The notes: generated by a model from the sequence alone, not told the origin. 64,000 bases of DNA from Photobacterium aquae (GCF_001029445.1 NZ_LDOT01000005.1:62001-126000); one strand, 5' to 3'; shown: positions 1 through 8,567, counted from the stretch's first letter. Translations and numbers: made by a program.

Positions 1-375
1 GTTGATGCCAGCGAGGTCCGCGAGATGGAATCGCGCCTGGCCGCTCAGGATGCGGCATTCGAGCTGCAGCCTGAAGACGACGATCGCGATGGAGGCTACA
101 GTGCTCCGGTCTATTACCTTGAGGATAAGTCATCGGATTTGGCCCGCAGTTATGAAGACAATAACTGGGAAAGCTATGCCAACAATCGTCTTTCTTCTGC
201 CCTGTCCGGGCTGGATGAGCGTAGCCAGCATATCGTCCGTGCCCGTTGGCTGGATGACGAGAAGATGACCTTGCAGGAGCTGGCCGACTATTACAATGTC
301 TCGGCCGAAAGGATCCGTCAGTTGGAAAAAAATGCGATGAAAAAGCTCAAGGATGCCGTCGGCGACGTTGCCTGA
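1..375 (+). CDS. rpoH: RNA polymerase sigma-32 factor, C-terminal part (5' end outside window)
   Basis: Heat-shock sigma factor; only the last 124 residues lie in the window, read in frame from base 1. The visible part holds the end of region 3 and all of region 4, including the -35-binding helix-turn-helix ([20 protein letters not shown]) and the C-terminal EKNAMKKL stretch typical of RpoH. Comparison with the E. coli protein shows the same LDERSQ and ARWLDD blocks. It binds core RNA polymerase and directs it to heat-shock promoters. A strong terminator follows 35 bp after the stop. Identity is very secure; start and promoter cannot be seen. Confidence 0.97.
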   Translation, partial: VDASEVREMESRLAAQDAAFELQPEDDDRDGGYSAPVYYLEDKSSDLARSYEDNNWESYANNRLSSALSGLDERSQHIVRARWLDDEKMTLQELADYYNVSAERIRQLEKNAMKKLKDAVGDVA

Positions 376-410
376 GGATCCTGAGAAAATATCCACAAAA
401 TTGATTTTGG

Positions 411-437
411 AAAAACCAGCCATTGGCTGGTTTTTTT
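411..437 (+). terminator. rpoH intrinsic terminator
   Basis: A stem AAAACCAGCC / GGCTGGTTTT with a 3-base loop runs into a run of seven T. It lies 35 bp downstream of the rpoH stop codon. Confidence 0.9.
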
Positions 438-845
438 GTGCAATAAATCTGAGAGATAGCTCTAAAAAAATGGCCTTTTAAGCGTTATCCATGAATGTTA
501 TCCACAGCTTTTTATAGGATCCGAACTACATATAGTGGATCCTATTTTCTCTAGGCACATTATCAACGCAATTCACAGCCTTTTCCACAGAAGGTCGTTT
601 TTTGACCGCCTGCTGGTATGGGGTGAGAGTGAGTATGGTGTGAGCCCTTGCTGGCACTGGCTTTGCTCATGCCATAGCGCGGGCTTATACCCGTACTTTT
701 TCTATGGGGCTGTGGGTAACCGCATGGGTTACAATGGCCGGATAGGGATCGGCGGTACCGATGTTGTCGAAAACGGACGATCGTCACATTTTTGTGCCTG
801 CCGATGATCCTATTCAATGATCATAATAGAGAGAGTAGAGTGCAG
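438..845. other. Gene-free spacer between rpoH and glpE with DnaA-box-like sites
   Basis: About 400 bases without a convincing gene. A perfect DnaA box TTATCCACA is at 498-506, a relaxed-consensus box TTTTCCACA at 581-589, and one-mismatch sites at 389-397 (ATATCCACA, just before the terminator) and on the minus strand at 711-719 (TTACCCACA). A 9-bp inverted repeat ATAGGATCC / GGATCCTAT spans 514-545. A -10-like TACAAT sits at 730-735 without a good -35. Overlapping reading frames here (for example 535-807) look non-coding. The glpE promoter must lie in this spacer or further upstream. Confidence 0.6.
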
Positions 846-1175
846 ATGGATCAGTTTGAGCATATTTCGGTCGAGCAGGCCTATCAGTTGCTGTTTGAGC
901 AGGACAGTGGGGCGGTGTTGGTGGATATTCGTGATCCGCAATCCCATGCCTTGGCGCACCCGGAAGGCGCATTTCACCTTACCAATGATACAATGGTTCA
1001 ATTCATGGAGCAGGTAGATCCTGACCAGCCGGTGATTGTCATGTGCTATCACGGCATCAGTAGTCAGGGGGCCGCGCAGTACCTTATCCATCAAGGCTTT
1101 GATTGTGTCTATAGCCTTGACGGAGGGTTCGAGGCGTGGCGCCGCGAGTCTTACCCCTGCATCCAAACCGCCTAG
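846..1175 (+). CDS. glpE: Thiosulfate sulfurtransferase GlpE
   Basis: Single-domain rhodanese of 109 residues that moves sulfur from thiosulfate to cyanide or thioredoxin-like acceptors in the cytoplasm. The rhodanese fold is seen in [10 protein letters not shown] near residue 25 and the active-site loop [10 protein letters not shown], with the catalytic Cys at residue 67. The end GGFEAWRRE is typical. I chose the ATG at 846 rather than an upstream frame opening at 792 because the E. coli protein begins with the same MDQFE and a purine-rich GAGAGAGTAGAG lies just upstream. glpG follows 79 bp later, as in the E. coli glpEG operon. Confidence 0.95.
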   Translation: MDQFEHISVEQAYQLLFEQDSGAVLVDIRDPQSHALAHPEGAFHLTNDTMVQFMEQVDPDQPVIVMCYHGISSQGAAQYLIHQGFDCVYSLDGGFEAWRRESYPCIQTA

Positions 1176-1254
1176 TTGCTGAAGGGTTGCCATATCGTTG
1201 CCCGGCCCGGCGGATTATCAAGGCAAATGGCAACCATTGGATGAGGAGACGAAA

Positions 1255-2091
1255 ATGTATCGTTTAGCCGGGTTGGCGAATCCGCGTCAGGCACAGGCCT
1301 TTATTGATTATATGGCCTCACGGGGTATCGAGTTGGTGCTGGCACCGGAGCCCGAGGGGCGTTTTGCGTTGTGGCTGGAAGATATCCAGTATCAGGTCGA
1401 GGCGGAGGCAGAGCTCAACCATTTCCTTGCCAATCCCTATGATCCCAAGTACCAGGCTGCCTCTTGGCAGGTTGCCGATACGCGTACGGCCCGTTTCAGC
1501 TACCGTAATCCGAGCCTGATCAAGATGGTCAAGGCACAGGCCGGCCCGTTCACCTTGCTGGTGATGGGGGTAACCATAGGGATCTATATCTTGTGGTTGC
1601 TCGGCATGCAGCAGGAGGTGTTTTCGGCCGCCCATTTCCCGCTGATGGATGGCGATCAGTGGCAGCTATGGCGTTTCTTCAGCCATGCACTGATCCATTT
1701 CTCGGCGGTGCATATTATTTTCAACTGCCTGTGGTGGTGGCTGCTCGGCGGCCAGCTGGAGCTGCAGCGCGGCAGTAGCAAGCTGGTGCAGCTATTTTTG
1801 GTGTCGGCCTTGGTGTCGGGTTTTGCCCAGTTCTGGTTCTACGGCCCGAATTTCGGGGGATTGTCGGGGGTCGTCTATGCCCTGATGGGCTATATCTGGT
1901 GGATGGGGTGGCTGGCTCCTGAACGGGGATTGGCGATTCCGAAATCCTATGTGGTCTTTATGCTCGTTTGGTTAGTGCTGGGGTTCGCCGATATCGTGGG
2001 AATGTCGGTGGCCAATATGGCTCATTTGTTCGGCCTGCTGACCGGCTGTGCCCTTGCCCTGTTTGACGCCAAGCTGGGTTCGGCCAAGTAA
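1255..2091 (+). CDS. glpG: Rhomboid intramembrane serine protease GlpG
   Basis: Rhomboid protease of 278 residues that cuts single-span membrane proteins inside the inner membrane. An N-terminal cytoplasmic domain (about residues 1-90) precedes six membrane segments. The catalytic Ser is in GGLSGVVYAL at residue 204 and the His in NMAHLFG at residue 257, matching Ser201/His254 of E. coli. HFSAVHIIFNCLWWW is the conserved loop and helix 2 segment with the oxyanion residues. The start at 1255 is preceded by GGAGAC and fits the family; an in-frame opening at 1198 would add 19 unconserved residues. Likely co-transcribed with glpE. Confidence 0.96.
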   Translation: MYRLAGLANPRQAQAFIDYMASRGIELVLAPEPEGRFALWLEDIQYQVEAEAELNHFLANPYDPKYQAASWQVADTRTARFSYRNPSLIKMVKAQAGPFTLLVMGVTIGIYILWLLGMQQEVFSAAHFPLMDGDQWQLWRFFSHALIHFSAVHIIFNCLWWWLLGGQLELQRGSSKLVQLFLVSALVSGFAQFWFYGPNFGGLSGVVYALMGYIWWMGWLAPERGLAIPKSYVVFMLVWLVLGFADIVGMSVANMAHLFGLLTGCALALFDAKLGSAK

Positions 2092-2111
2092 ATTCAAGAC
2101 CCTCCTGATGC

Positions 2112-2146
2112 AAAAGGTGGACGCTATTTGGGTGTTCACCTTTTTT
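2112..2146 (+). terminator. glpEG terminator
   Basis: Stem AAAAGGTG / CACCTTTT with a loop of about 16 bases, followed by a T run, 20 bp after glpG. Confidence 0.75.
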
Positions 2147-2190
2147 GTTGATATACCTATCTAATTCTTATTTTCGGTAAAAAGTAGCGC

Positions 2191-2300
2191 ATTTTCGGCT
2201 CAATACCGAAATAAAACCCGCCAATTCGATTTCATTCACATTTTATTACCAGTTTTAGAGCAATAATTTGCATACTTTGAGCGAAATGGATTGGTTTCGC
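2191..2300 (+). promoter_or_regulatory. Operator-like palindromes upstream of glpT
   Basis: Two inverted repeats lie in the glpT upstream region. ATTTTCGG (2191-2198) pairs with CCGAAAT (2206-2212), and GCGAAA (2281-2286) pairs with TTTCGC (2295-2300). Neither has the ATGTTCG half-site seen in front of glpD, so a GlpR role is not evident. No clear -35/-10 pair could be assigned. Confidence 0.4.
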
Positions 2301-2360
2301 GCGTTCTGTATTCGTTTGTACCCATACCATTGCTAAAAACTAATTAAAAAGGAACATTTT

Positions 2361-3731
2361 ATGTTTGGTCTGTTCAAACCCGCGCCGCATCGCGAGCGCT
2401 TGCCCGACGGGCAGGTTGATAGCGTCTACCAACGTCTCCGCTGGCAGTTGTTTGCCGGTATTTTTATTGGTTATGCCGGTTACTACCTTGTTCGTAAAAA
2501 CTTTAGCCTGGCAATGCCTTATCTGATTGAAGAATACGGCTACAGCCGCGGTGATCTTGGTGTCGCGCTGGCTGCCGTTTCGATTGCGTACGGCCTGTCC
2601 AAGTTCTTGATGGGTAACGTTTCAGACCGCTCCAACCCGCGGTATTTCCTTGCCGCCGGCTTGAGTATGTCGGCCATTGTGATGCTCTGCTTCGGCTTTA
2701 TGCCGTGGGCAACGGGCAGCATTGCGGCAATGTTCATCTTGCTGTTCCTGAACGGTTGGTTCCAGGGTATGGGCTGGCCTGCTTGTGGCCGGACCATGGT
2801 GCACTGGTGGTCGCGCAAGGAACGCGGCGAGATCGTGTCGGTATGGAACGTGGCCCACAACGTGGGTGGCGGCTTGATTGGTCCACTATTCCTGCTGGGT
2901 CTGTGGGCGTTCAATGACGACTGGCGTTCGGCTTTCTACGTGCCTGCATTCTTCGCCCTGATGGTGGCGGCGTTTACCCTGCTGACCATGCGCGATACAC
3001 CGCAGTCATGCGGCCTGCCTTCAATCGAAGAGCACAAGAACGATTATCCTGATAGCTACGACGGTTCGCATGAGAAGGAGATGACGGCCAAGGAGATCTT
3101 CTTCAAGTATGTATTCAGCAACAAATTGCTATGGTTCATCGCGATTGCCAACGCCTTCGTATACCTGATCCGCTACGGCGTGCTTGACTGGGCTCCGGTT
3201 TACCTGAGCGAAGTGAAGGATTTCACCGTAGACAAATCATCTTGGGCGTACTTCCTGTACGAGTGGGCCGGTATCCCTGGTACCCTGCTGTGTGGTTGGA
3301 TGTCGGATAAATTCTTCAAGGGCCGCCGTGCGCCGGCAGGTATCTTGTTCATGGCTTTGGTTACCGTGGCTGTGCTGGTTTACTGGTTCAACCCGGCGGG
3401 CAACCCGACTGTGGATATGGCGGCACTGGTTGCCATCGGCTTCCTGATCTACGGCCCGGTAATGCTAATCGGCTTGTATGCCCTTGAATTGGCTCCGAAG
3501 AAAGCAGCAGGTACTGCAGCAGGTCTGACTGGCTTGTTCGGCTACCTTGGCGGTGCGGTTGCGGCGAATGCCATCTTGGGCTACACCGTTGACCACTTCG
3601 GTTGGGACGGCGGCTTCATTGTCCTGACGGCATCTTGTGGCCTGTCTATCTTCTTCCTGACCCTTGCGCTGATTGGCGAGAGCAAGCTGCACCGCGAGCG
3701 GATGGAGCAAAAGGCTGCCGAGACGGCTTGA
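2361..3731 (+). CDS. glpT: Glycerol-3-phosphate/phosphate antiporter GlpT
   Basis: Inner-membrane transporter of the major facilitator superfamily, organophosphate:Pi antiporter family; it imports sn-glycerol-3-phosphate in exchange for phosphate. The 456-residue protein has twelve predicted membrane helices. The substrate-binding residues of E. coli GlpT are conserved: Arg45 in YYLVRKNF, His166 in NVAHNVGG and Arg271 in YLIRYG. The family signature [18 protein letters not shown] is intact. ATG at 2361 is preceded by AAAAGGA. It has its own terminator and sits just upstream of its probable regulator glpR and the dehydrogenase glpD, so import and oxidation are encoded together. Confidence 0.97.
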   Translation: MFGLFKPAPHRERLPDGQVDSVYQRLRWQLFAGIFIGYAGYYLVRKNFSLAMPYLIEEYGYSRGDLGVALAAVSIAYGLSKFLMGNVSDRSNPRYFLAAGLSMSAIVMLCFGFMPWATGSIAAMFILLFLNGWFQGMGWPACGRTMVHWWSRKERGEIVSVWNVAHNVGGGLIGPLFLLGLWAFNDDWRSAFYVPAFFALMVAAFTLLTMRDTPQSCGLPSIEEHKNDYPDSYDGSHEKEMTAKEIFFKYVFSNKLLWFIAIANAFVYLIRYGVLDWAPVYLSEVKDFTVDKSSWAYFLYEWAGIPGTLLCGWMSDKFFKGRRAPAGILFMALVTVAVLVYWFNPAGNPTVDMAALVAIGFLIYGPVMLIGLYALELAPKKAAGTAAGLTGLFGYLGGAVAANAILGYTVDHFGWDGGFIVLTASCGLSIFFLTLALIGESKLHRERMEQKAAETA

Positions 3732-3779
3732 TTGGGATCGCCATCATTGGCATCTTGGCTAGAGCCTAGGTAATATGAC

Positions 3780-3810
3780 AAGGCCCCGCATCGGCGGGGC
3801 CTTGTTGTTT
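3780..3810 (+). terminator. glpT terminator
   Basis: Stem AAGGCCCCGC / GCGGGGCCTT with a 4-base loop, followed by the T-rich GTTGTTT, between glpT and glpR. Confidence 0.88.
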
Positions 3811-3892
3811 ATTAAGCTTGACCGCACGCCGCAGCCCGCACAGCCTGAGCCTGCGTCAGCTTGTTGAAGGTGATATAGGAGCCTCGTCAGCA

Positions 3893-4651
3893 GTGAAGCA
3901 AAGCAAACGACACCAGGAGATCATCGATCTCGTTAAAACCCAGGGCTACGTCAGCACTGACGATCTGGTTGAGCGGTTCAATGTCAGCCCGCAAACTATC
4001 CGCCGGGATCTCAATGAACTGGCCGCCGACAACAAAATCCGCCGCCACCATGGTGGGGCAACCATACCGTCGAGCTCAGTTAACGCCTCCTACAGTACCC
4101 GTAAGGTGATGCAGCTGGCCGAGAAGGACAAGATTGCCCAGGCGATGGTTCAGCATATCCCGGACGGCGCAACCCTGTTTATCGATATCGGCACCACGCC
4201 GGAAGCCGTGGCTCGGGCGTTGCTTGAGCACCACGACCTGCGTATCGTCACCAATAACCTCAATGTGGCCAGTATCCTGACCGGGAAAGATGACTTCCGG
4301 GTGATCCTCGCCGGGGGAGAAGTGCGCAACCGCGATGGCGGTATCGTCGGCGAAGCTACATTGGATTTCATTTCCCAGTTCCGGCTTGATTTTGGGATCC
4401 TCGGTATCAGCGGTATTGACCTTGACGGCTCGCTGCTTGATTTCGATTACCACGAAGTTCGGGTCAAGCAGGCGATTATCGAAAACAGCCGTTGCGTGAT
4501 GCTCGGCGTTGACCATACTAAGTTTGGTCGCAATGCGATGGTCAATCTGGGTGACATAAGTCAGGTTGATATGCTGTTTACCAACCATATGCCGCCGGAC
4601 TCGTTGGCGAAGAAACTGACCGAGTATGATTTGCATATCGAAATCATCTAG
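3893..4651 (+). CDS. glpR: Glycerol-3-phosphate regulon repressor GlpR
   Basis: DeoR-family repressor of 252 residues that releases DNA when it binds glycerol-3-phosphate. The N-terminal winged helix-turn-helix carries the DeoR signature (VSTDDLVERFNVSPQTIRRD, residues 20-39). The C-terminal sugar-phosphate domain shows FIDIGTTPEAVA and GGIVGEATLDFISQFRLDFG as in E. coli. I place the start at a GTG (3893) because AGGAG lies 11 bp upstream and the E. coli protein begins with the equivalent MKQ; an ATG frame opening at 3818 would add 25 unconserved residues. Its likely targets are the paired operators before glpD. Those operators are described below. Confidence 0.95.
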   Translation: MKQSKRHQEIIDLVKTQGYVSTDDLVERFNVSPQTIRRDLNELAADNKIRRHHGGATIPSSSVNASYSTRKVMQLAEKDKIAQAMVQHIPDGATLFIDIGTTPEAVARALLEHHDLRIVTNNLNVASILTGKDDFRVILAGGEVRNRDGGIVGEATLDFISQFRLDFGILGISGIDLDGSLLDFDYHEVRVKQAIIENSRCVMLGVDHTKFGRNAMVNLGDISQVDMLFTNHMPPDSLAKKLTEYDLHIEII

Positions 4652-4674
4652 CCTGTACCCTATCTGTTTTTCGT

Positions 4675-4700
4675 AAAGCTGCCATCAGGCAGCTTTTTTT
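4675..4700 (+). terminator. glpR terminator
   Basis: Stem AAAGCTGCC / GGCAGCTTT with loop ATCA, then a T run, 24 bp after the glpR stop. Confidence 0.9.
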
Positions 4701-4779
4701 ATGCCATATTGCTGACGCGATCATAAAATCATCGAATTCGAATATATTTGTGATGATCTTGATCAAGTCTTTGTCTATT

Positions 4780-4817
4780 ATGTTCGCATTCGAGCGTTAA
4801 TGCTCGAATACGAACAT
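4780..4817 (+). promoter_or_regulatory. Double GlpR operator in front of glpD
   Basis: A 38-bp inverted repeat: ATGTTCGCATTCGAGC (4780-4795), six spacer bases, then GCTCGAATACGAACAT (4802-4817), with one mismatch in 16. The outer ATGTTCG/CGAACAT halves match the known GlpR half-site. A TGTGA at 4749-4753 could be half of a CRP site, and a TATTAT at 4776-4781 could be a -10 overlapping the operator. This architecture predicts repression of glpD by GlpR bound over the promoter. Confidence 0.85.
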
Positions 4818-4844
4818 TTAAATTAGCGTGGGTAGGGTGGTGAT

Positions 4845-6353
4845 ATGGCAGAAGCAGTACTGGATGTAATTGTTGTGGGTGGCGGGATCAACGGGGCGGG
4901 TATCGCGGCCGATGCGGCGGGGCGCGGGCTGACGGTCGGCCTATATGAGGCGGCGGATTTTGCCAGTGCGACATCGTCGGCGAGCTCGAAGCTGATTCAT
5001 GGTGGTTTGCGTTACCTTGAACACTACGAGTTTCGTTTGGTGGGGGAAGCGCTGGCCGAGCGCGAGGTGTTGTTGCGCAAGATCCCCCATATCGCCAAGC
5101 CGATGCGCTTTCGCCTCCCGCATCGTCCGCACCTGCGTCCGGCCTGGATGATCCGCGCCGGCCTGTTTCTCTACGATCACCTAGGCAAGCGAACAACGCT
5201 TCCTGCAAGCCGCAGCCTGCGCTTTGGCGAAGAATCCGTGCTAGTACCGGAGATCACCAAGGGGTTCGAGTACTCCGATTGCTGGGTGGATGATGCCCGT
5301 CTGGTGATCCTCAACGCGATGGAGGTGGCCGAGCGGGGGGGTGAAGTACGTAACCACTGCCGGGTCGAAAAAGCGGTGCGGGAGCAAGATATCTGGCGGG
5401 TGAGCATCCGCGATACGCTAAGCGGTGACGTGTTCGAGCGCCGTTGCCATGCCTTGGTCAACGCCGCCGGCCCTTGGGTCAAGGCCTTTTATGATCAGAG
5501 CCTCAACTGTCCATCGCCGCGCAATATCCGCCTGATCAAGGGGTCGCATATTGTCGTGCCGCGGGTGCATGATCAGGAGCAGGCCTATATTCTGCAAAAC
5601 AGCGACAATCGAATCGTATTCGTGATCCCTTATCTCGATAAGTTCTCGATCATCGGTACCACAGACGTCGAGTACCGGGGCGATCCGCGCGAGGTGGCCA
5701 TCGACGAGCCGGAGATTGGCTACTTGCTTGATGTCTACAACCAGCATTTTGTTCGCAAGCTGGGGCGTGACGACGTGGTATGGACTTACAGTGGCGTGCG
5801 TCCACTGTGTGATGACGAGTCCGACTTGCCGCAGGCGATCACCCGCGATTACACGCTGGAGCTGGAGCAGGAAGACAATCAGCCGCCGTTGTTGTCGATT
5901 TTCGGCGGCAAGCTGACAACCTACCGCAAGCTGGCCGAGGCTGCGATGGCCAAGCTGGCTCCGTTTTTCCCCGCGATGGGGGCACCATGGACGGCTGATA
6001 GCTACTTGCCTGGTGGCGAGGCTGGATTTAATCCGACCCAGCAGGCCGATGCGCTGAAGGGACGTTACACTTGGCTGCCTGCCGCCAGTGCGTTGCGGAT
6101 GGCCACTAATTACGGCAACCGGGTTGAGCGGATTATGGGTGGGGTTGAGAAGGAAGCCGATATGGGACTGCATTTCGGTGCCGGTTTCTATGCCCGTGAA
6201 CTTGATTACTTGCTGGAGCATGAGTTTGTACGTGAAGCGAGTGATGCCTTGTGGCGCCGCAGCAAGCTAGGCTTGTATCTGGATCAGGCACAGCAGCAGG
6301 CTGTTGCGGAGTATATTGCGCAATGGTACGCGGTTCGGGTCAATGCGGCCTGA
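4845..6353 (+). CDS. glpD: Aerobic glycerol-3-phosphate dehydrogenase GlpD
   Basis: FAD flavoprotein on the inner face of the membrane that oxidises sn-glycerol-3-phosphate to dihydroxyacetone phosphate and passes electrons to ubiquinone. The 502-residue length equals that of E. coli GlpD (501). The dinucleotide-binding motif VVGGGINGAGIA is at residues 10-21. SSKLIHGGLRYLE and the IFGGKLTTYRKLAE block are family signatures. A long leader with the double GlpR operator precedes it and a strong hairpin terminator follows, so it is probably a single-gene transcript. Confidence 0.98.
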   Translation: MAEAVLDVIVVGGGINGAGIAADAAGRGLTVGLYEAADFASATSSASSKLIHGGLRYLEHYEFRLVGEALAEREVLLRKIPHIAKPMRFRLPHRPHLRPAWMIRAGLFLYDHLGKRTTLPASRSLRFGEESVLVPEITKGFEYSDCWVDDARLVILNAMEVAERGGEVRNHCRVEKAVREQDIWRVSIRDTLSGDVFERRCHALVNAAGPWVKAFYDQSLNCPSPRNIRLIKGSHIVVPRVHDQEQAYILQNSDNRIVFVIPYLDKFSIIGTTDVEYRGDPREVAIDEPEIGYLLDVYNQHFVRKLGRDDVVWTYSGVRPLCDDESDLPQAITRDYTLELEQEDNQPPLLSIFGGKLTTYRKLAEAAMAKLAPFFPAMGAPWTADSYLPGGEAGFNPTQQADALKGRYTWLPAASALRMATNYGNRVERIMGGVEKEADMGLHFGAGFYARELDYLLEHEFVREASDALWRRSKLGLYLDQAQQQAVAEYIAQWYAVRVNAA

Positions 6354-6394
6354 GCGCGATAACGAAAGAGGCGGATTGCCATTATTCTGCCCAT

Positions 6395-6428
6395 GATGAA
6401 AAAGGCGCCGAAAGGCGCCTTTTTCATA
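6395..6428. terminator. Bidirectional terminator between glpD and the FliL-like gene
   Basis: Perfect stem GAAAAAGGCGCC / GGCGCCTTTTTC with loop GAAA. A- and T-runs on both sides suit both converging genes. Confidence 0.92.
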
Positions 6429-6450
6429 TATAGCCGGGTATAAAACAGGC

Positions 6451-6885
6451 TTATTGGAAGAGGTATTTGGTGAACAGCAGTTCGGTAACCAGCTTCTGGT
6501 TGGTTTCGGCGATCAGCAATTCGTTGACCTTGGCGAGGCAGGCTTGGCGGATTTCCTCGCGTCCGGCTAACGATTGTACCCGGGCTTCTGGCTGCTGGCC
6601 GATCACGGTGATGATGGCGTCGCGGATCAGCGGCGCGTGGTGCTCGACCAGCTTGCTCATCGACGGGTCAAGTAGCATGAGGTCGACTTGGAGGCGCAGA
6701 TAGCCGAGTCGTTTGCCCTGGGTGACATAGTTGGTGGTGATATCGGGGGCAAGGGTGTAATAGGTATAGTCAGGCATTGCGGCGCTGGTATCTGTTTCGG
6801 TATTGGTATCGTTATTGGCAAAGGCCGAAGACGGCACCAACATGATGGCCAATAACAGCAGCAGGCCGGGGATGGTCTGTTTCAT
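6451..6885 (-). CDS. FliL-like exported protein
   Basis: Protein of 144 residues with an N-terminal hydrophobic signal or anchor (about residues 3-24, ending in SSAFA). The rest resembles the periplasmic domain of FliL: a Pro/Tyr-rich start, LGYLRLQVDLML, HHAPLIRDAIITVIG and a C-terminal LFTKYLFQ. FliL proteins sit by the flagellar motor, but this gene is not in a flagellar operon, so its partner is unknown. I prefer the ATG at 6885; a GTG at 6897 would add four residues. It converges on glpD and diverges from ubiC. Confidence 0.75.
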   Translation of the reverse strand: MKQTIPGLLLLLAIMLVPSSAFANNDTNTETDTSAAMPDYTYYTLAPDITTNYVTQGKRLGYLRLQVDLMLLDPSMSKLVEHHAPLIRDAIITVIGQQPEARVQSLAGREEIRQACLAKVNELLIAETNQKLVTELLFTKYLFQ

Positions 6886-6968
6886 TGTGACACTCACGGG
6901 TTATTAGTTTTTAGCCGCATAATCGTTTTCTTTCGATCGTAACGATATTCGTCGTGGTTACGGCTTGC

Positions 6969-7044
6969 TACAATAGTGTTTCCTCATGGTAATCAATTAA
7001 CCTTGAACTACCAAGCTTTTGCCTTGGTAGGTAGTCGTTTTTTA
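6969..7044 (+). promoter_or_regulatory. ubiC leader with hairpin and T-run
   Basis: A -10-like TACAAT is at 6969-6974. About 35 bases later the stem CTACCAAG / CTTGGTAG (7008-7015 and 7023-7030, loop of seven) is followed by a six-T run at 7038-7043, only nine bases before the ubiC ATG. It could act as an attenuator or hide the ribosome-binding site; this is inference. Confidence 0.5.
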
Positions 7045-7052
7045 TTGGAAAG

Positions 7053-7598
7053 ATGTCGAAATTCAATCAGTTGTACAATCCCTTGCTAGAAAGTGCCCAT
7101 TGGCAGGCAGCCCAGAGCATGCAGTTGGAAGGGAATGAGTTTGGGCATTGGTTGCTGGAACTGGACTCGCTCTCGCGCCGTTTTGAGCGCCATTGCGAGC
7201 ATTTTACCGTGTCGCTGGTTGAGCAGGGGATGCTGGAGCATTCTTGCTTGGTGCCGAACGAGCGGGCGCTGATTGGTGATGTGGATTGCCTTCAGCGCAA
7301 GGTGGTGCTGCTGGGAGACGGGGTGCCGTGGGTGTACGCCCGGACCCTGATCCCGATGACCACCCTGACCGGGCAGGAGCGCGACTTGGCCGAATTGGGC
7401 GAGATGCCGCTCGGGTTCCGGGTGTTTACCGATCGCAGTGCGCGGAGGGATGCGTTGGAAATCGCGCGTATTGCTGGCGGGGAAACGGGATTATGGGCTC
7501 GCCGTTCGCGGTTGTGGCTCAATGGCAAGCCGCTGCTGGTGGCGGAAGTATTTTTGCAGGATGCGCCGATGTATAAGGAGACCCAAGCGTGGAGATGA
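7053..7598 (+). CDS. ubiC: Chorismate pyruvate-lyase UbiC
   Basis: Cytoplasmic enzyme that removes pyruvate from chorismate to make 4-hydroxybenzoate, the first step of ubiquinone synthesis. The 181-residue protein shows the family segments VYARTLIP (substrate-binding Arg), [11 protein letters not shown] and the C-terminal [12 protein letters not shown] that carries the conserved acidic residue. It overlaps ubiA by 10 bases, so the two are surely co-transcribed and probably translationally coupled. The Shine-Dalgarno-like GGAAAG directly touches the ATG, which is unusually close. An alternative start is not apparent. Confidence 0.94.
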   Translation: MSKFNQLYNPLLESAHWQAAQSMQLEGNEFGHWLLELDSLSRRFERHCEHFTVSLVEQGMLEHSCLVPNERALIGDVDCLQRKVVLLGDGVPWVYARTLIPMTTLTGQERDLAELGEMPLGFRVFTDRSARRDALEIARIAGGETGLWARRSRLWLNGKPLLVAEVFLQDAPMYKETQAWR

Positions 7599-8452
7599 CA
7601 AAAGCAAGGGCCTTTTGGCAGCTAGCCCGATTCGACCGACCGATCGGCAGCCTATTGCTGCTGTGGCCGACATTGTGGGCGTTGTTCCTGGCAGCCGATG
7701 GCATGCCCGATCCTGGTGTGATGCTGGTTTTCGTCTTGGGCGTGATTTTCATGCGTGCAGCAGGTTGTGTGATCAACGATTTTGCTGACCGCAATTTTGA
7801 CGGCCACGTCAAGCGAACCGCACAGCGGCCGATGCCGTCAGGCAAGGTCTCCGAGCGAGAGGCGCTGGGGCTGTTTGCCTTGCTGGTACTGGTCTCTTTC
7901 CTGTTGGTGCTGACCATGAACAGCCTGACCATCATGATGTCGGTGGTCGGCCTTGGGCTGGCGGCGGCCTATCCGTTTATGAAACGTTATACCCATTTGC
8001 CTCAACTGGTGCTCGGGGTGGCGTTCGGTTGGTCGATCCCGATGGCCTATGCGGCACAGGCGGGTGAGGTCCCGGCCGTCGCCTGGTTGCTGTTTGTTGC
8101 CAATATTCTGTGGACGGTGGCCTACGATACCCAGTATGCGATGGTTGATCGCGACGATGACCTCAAGGTTGGGATCAAGTCGACGGCTATTTTGCTGGGC
8201 CGCTATGACAAAATGGGCATAGGCTTGCTTCAGCTCGGCACTCTGGTTTTGCTTATTGGGGTCGGGGCACTCAAGGCCTTGCCGCAATGGTATTACTGGT
8301 TCTTGCTGTTGGCCTCGTCGCTGTTTGTCTACCAGCAGATGCTGATCCGCAATCGTGAGCGTGAACCCTGCTTCAAGGCGTTCCTCAACAACAATTATGT
8401 CGGTATGTTGGTATTTGTCGGTATTACCGTCAGCCTTTGTCTGGTTGGTTAA
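7589..8452 (+). CDS. ubiA: 4-hydroxybenzoate octaprenyltransferase UbiA
   Basis: Integral inner-membrane prenyltransferase that attaches the polyprenyl tail to 4-hydroxybenzoate, the product of UbiC. The two Asp-rich motifs that bind Mg-diphosphate are present: NDFADRNFD near residue 60 and [12 protein letters not shown] near residue 185. The 287-residue length matches the family. The GTG at 7589 has AAGGAG eight bases upstream; an ATG two codons later is possible but less well spaced. The start lies inside the end of ubiC. Confidence 0.96.
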   Translation: MEMTKARAFWQLARFDRPIGSLLLLWPTLWALFLAADGMPDPGVMLVFVLGVIFMRAAGCVINDFADRNFDGHVKRTAQRPMPSGKVSEREALGLFALLVLVSFLLVLTMNSLTIMMSVVGLGLAAAYPFMKRYTHLPQLVLGVAFGWSIPMAYAAQAGEVPAVAWLLFVANILWTVAYDTQYAMVDRDDDLKVGIKSTAILLGRYDKMGIGLLQLGTLVLLIGVGALKALPQWYYWFLLLASSLFVYQQMLIRNREREPCFKAFLNNNYVGMLVFVGITVSLCLVG

Positions 8453-8470
8453 ATTTATCGACGTGCCGAT

Positions 8471-8497
8471 AAAAAAGCGCCTTGGGGCGCTTTTTTT
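8471..8497. terminator. ubiCA terminator
   Basis: Stem AAAAAAGCGCC / GGGCGCTTTTTT with a short loop, starting 19 bp after the ubiA stop. Confidence 0.9.
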
Positions 8498-8517
8498 GTC
8501 CGTGCTATCAGGCCAAA

Positions 8518-8549
8518 GAAAAAGGCTGCCATCATGGCAGCCTTTTTTG
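8518..8549. terminator. plsB terminator (bidirectional)
   Basis: Second hairpin in tandem: AAAAAGGCTGCC / GGCAGCCTTTTTT with loop ATCAT. It lies 19 bp beyond the plsB stop on the minus strand. Confidence 0.9.
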
Positions 8550-8567
8550 TTCAAGGAAGGGCGGGAA

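Noticed and set aside
535..807. 90-codon frame in the rpoH-glpE spacer
   Set aside because: No Shine-Dalgarno, unusual Cys/His-rich composition and overlap with DnaA-box-like and palindromic sites; no evidence of coding.
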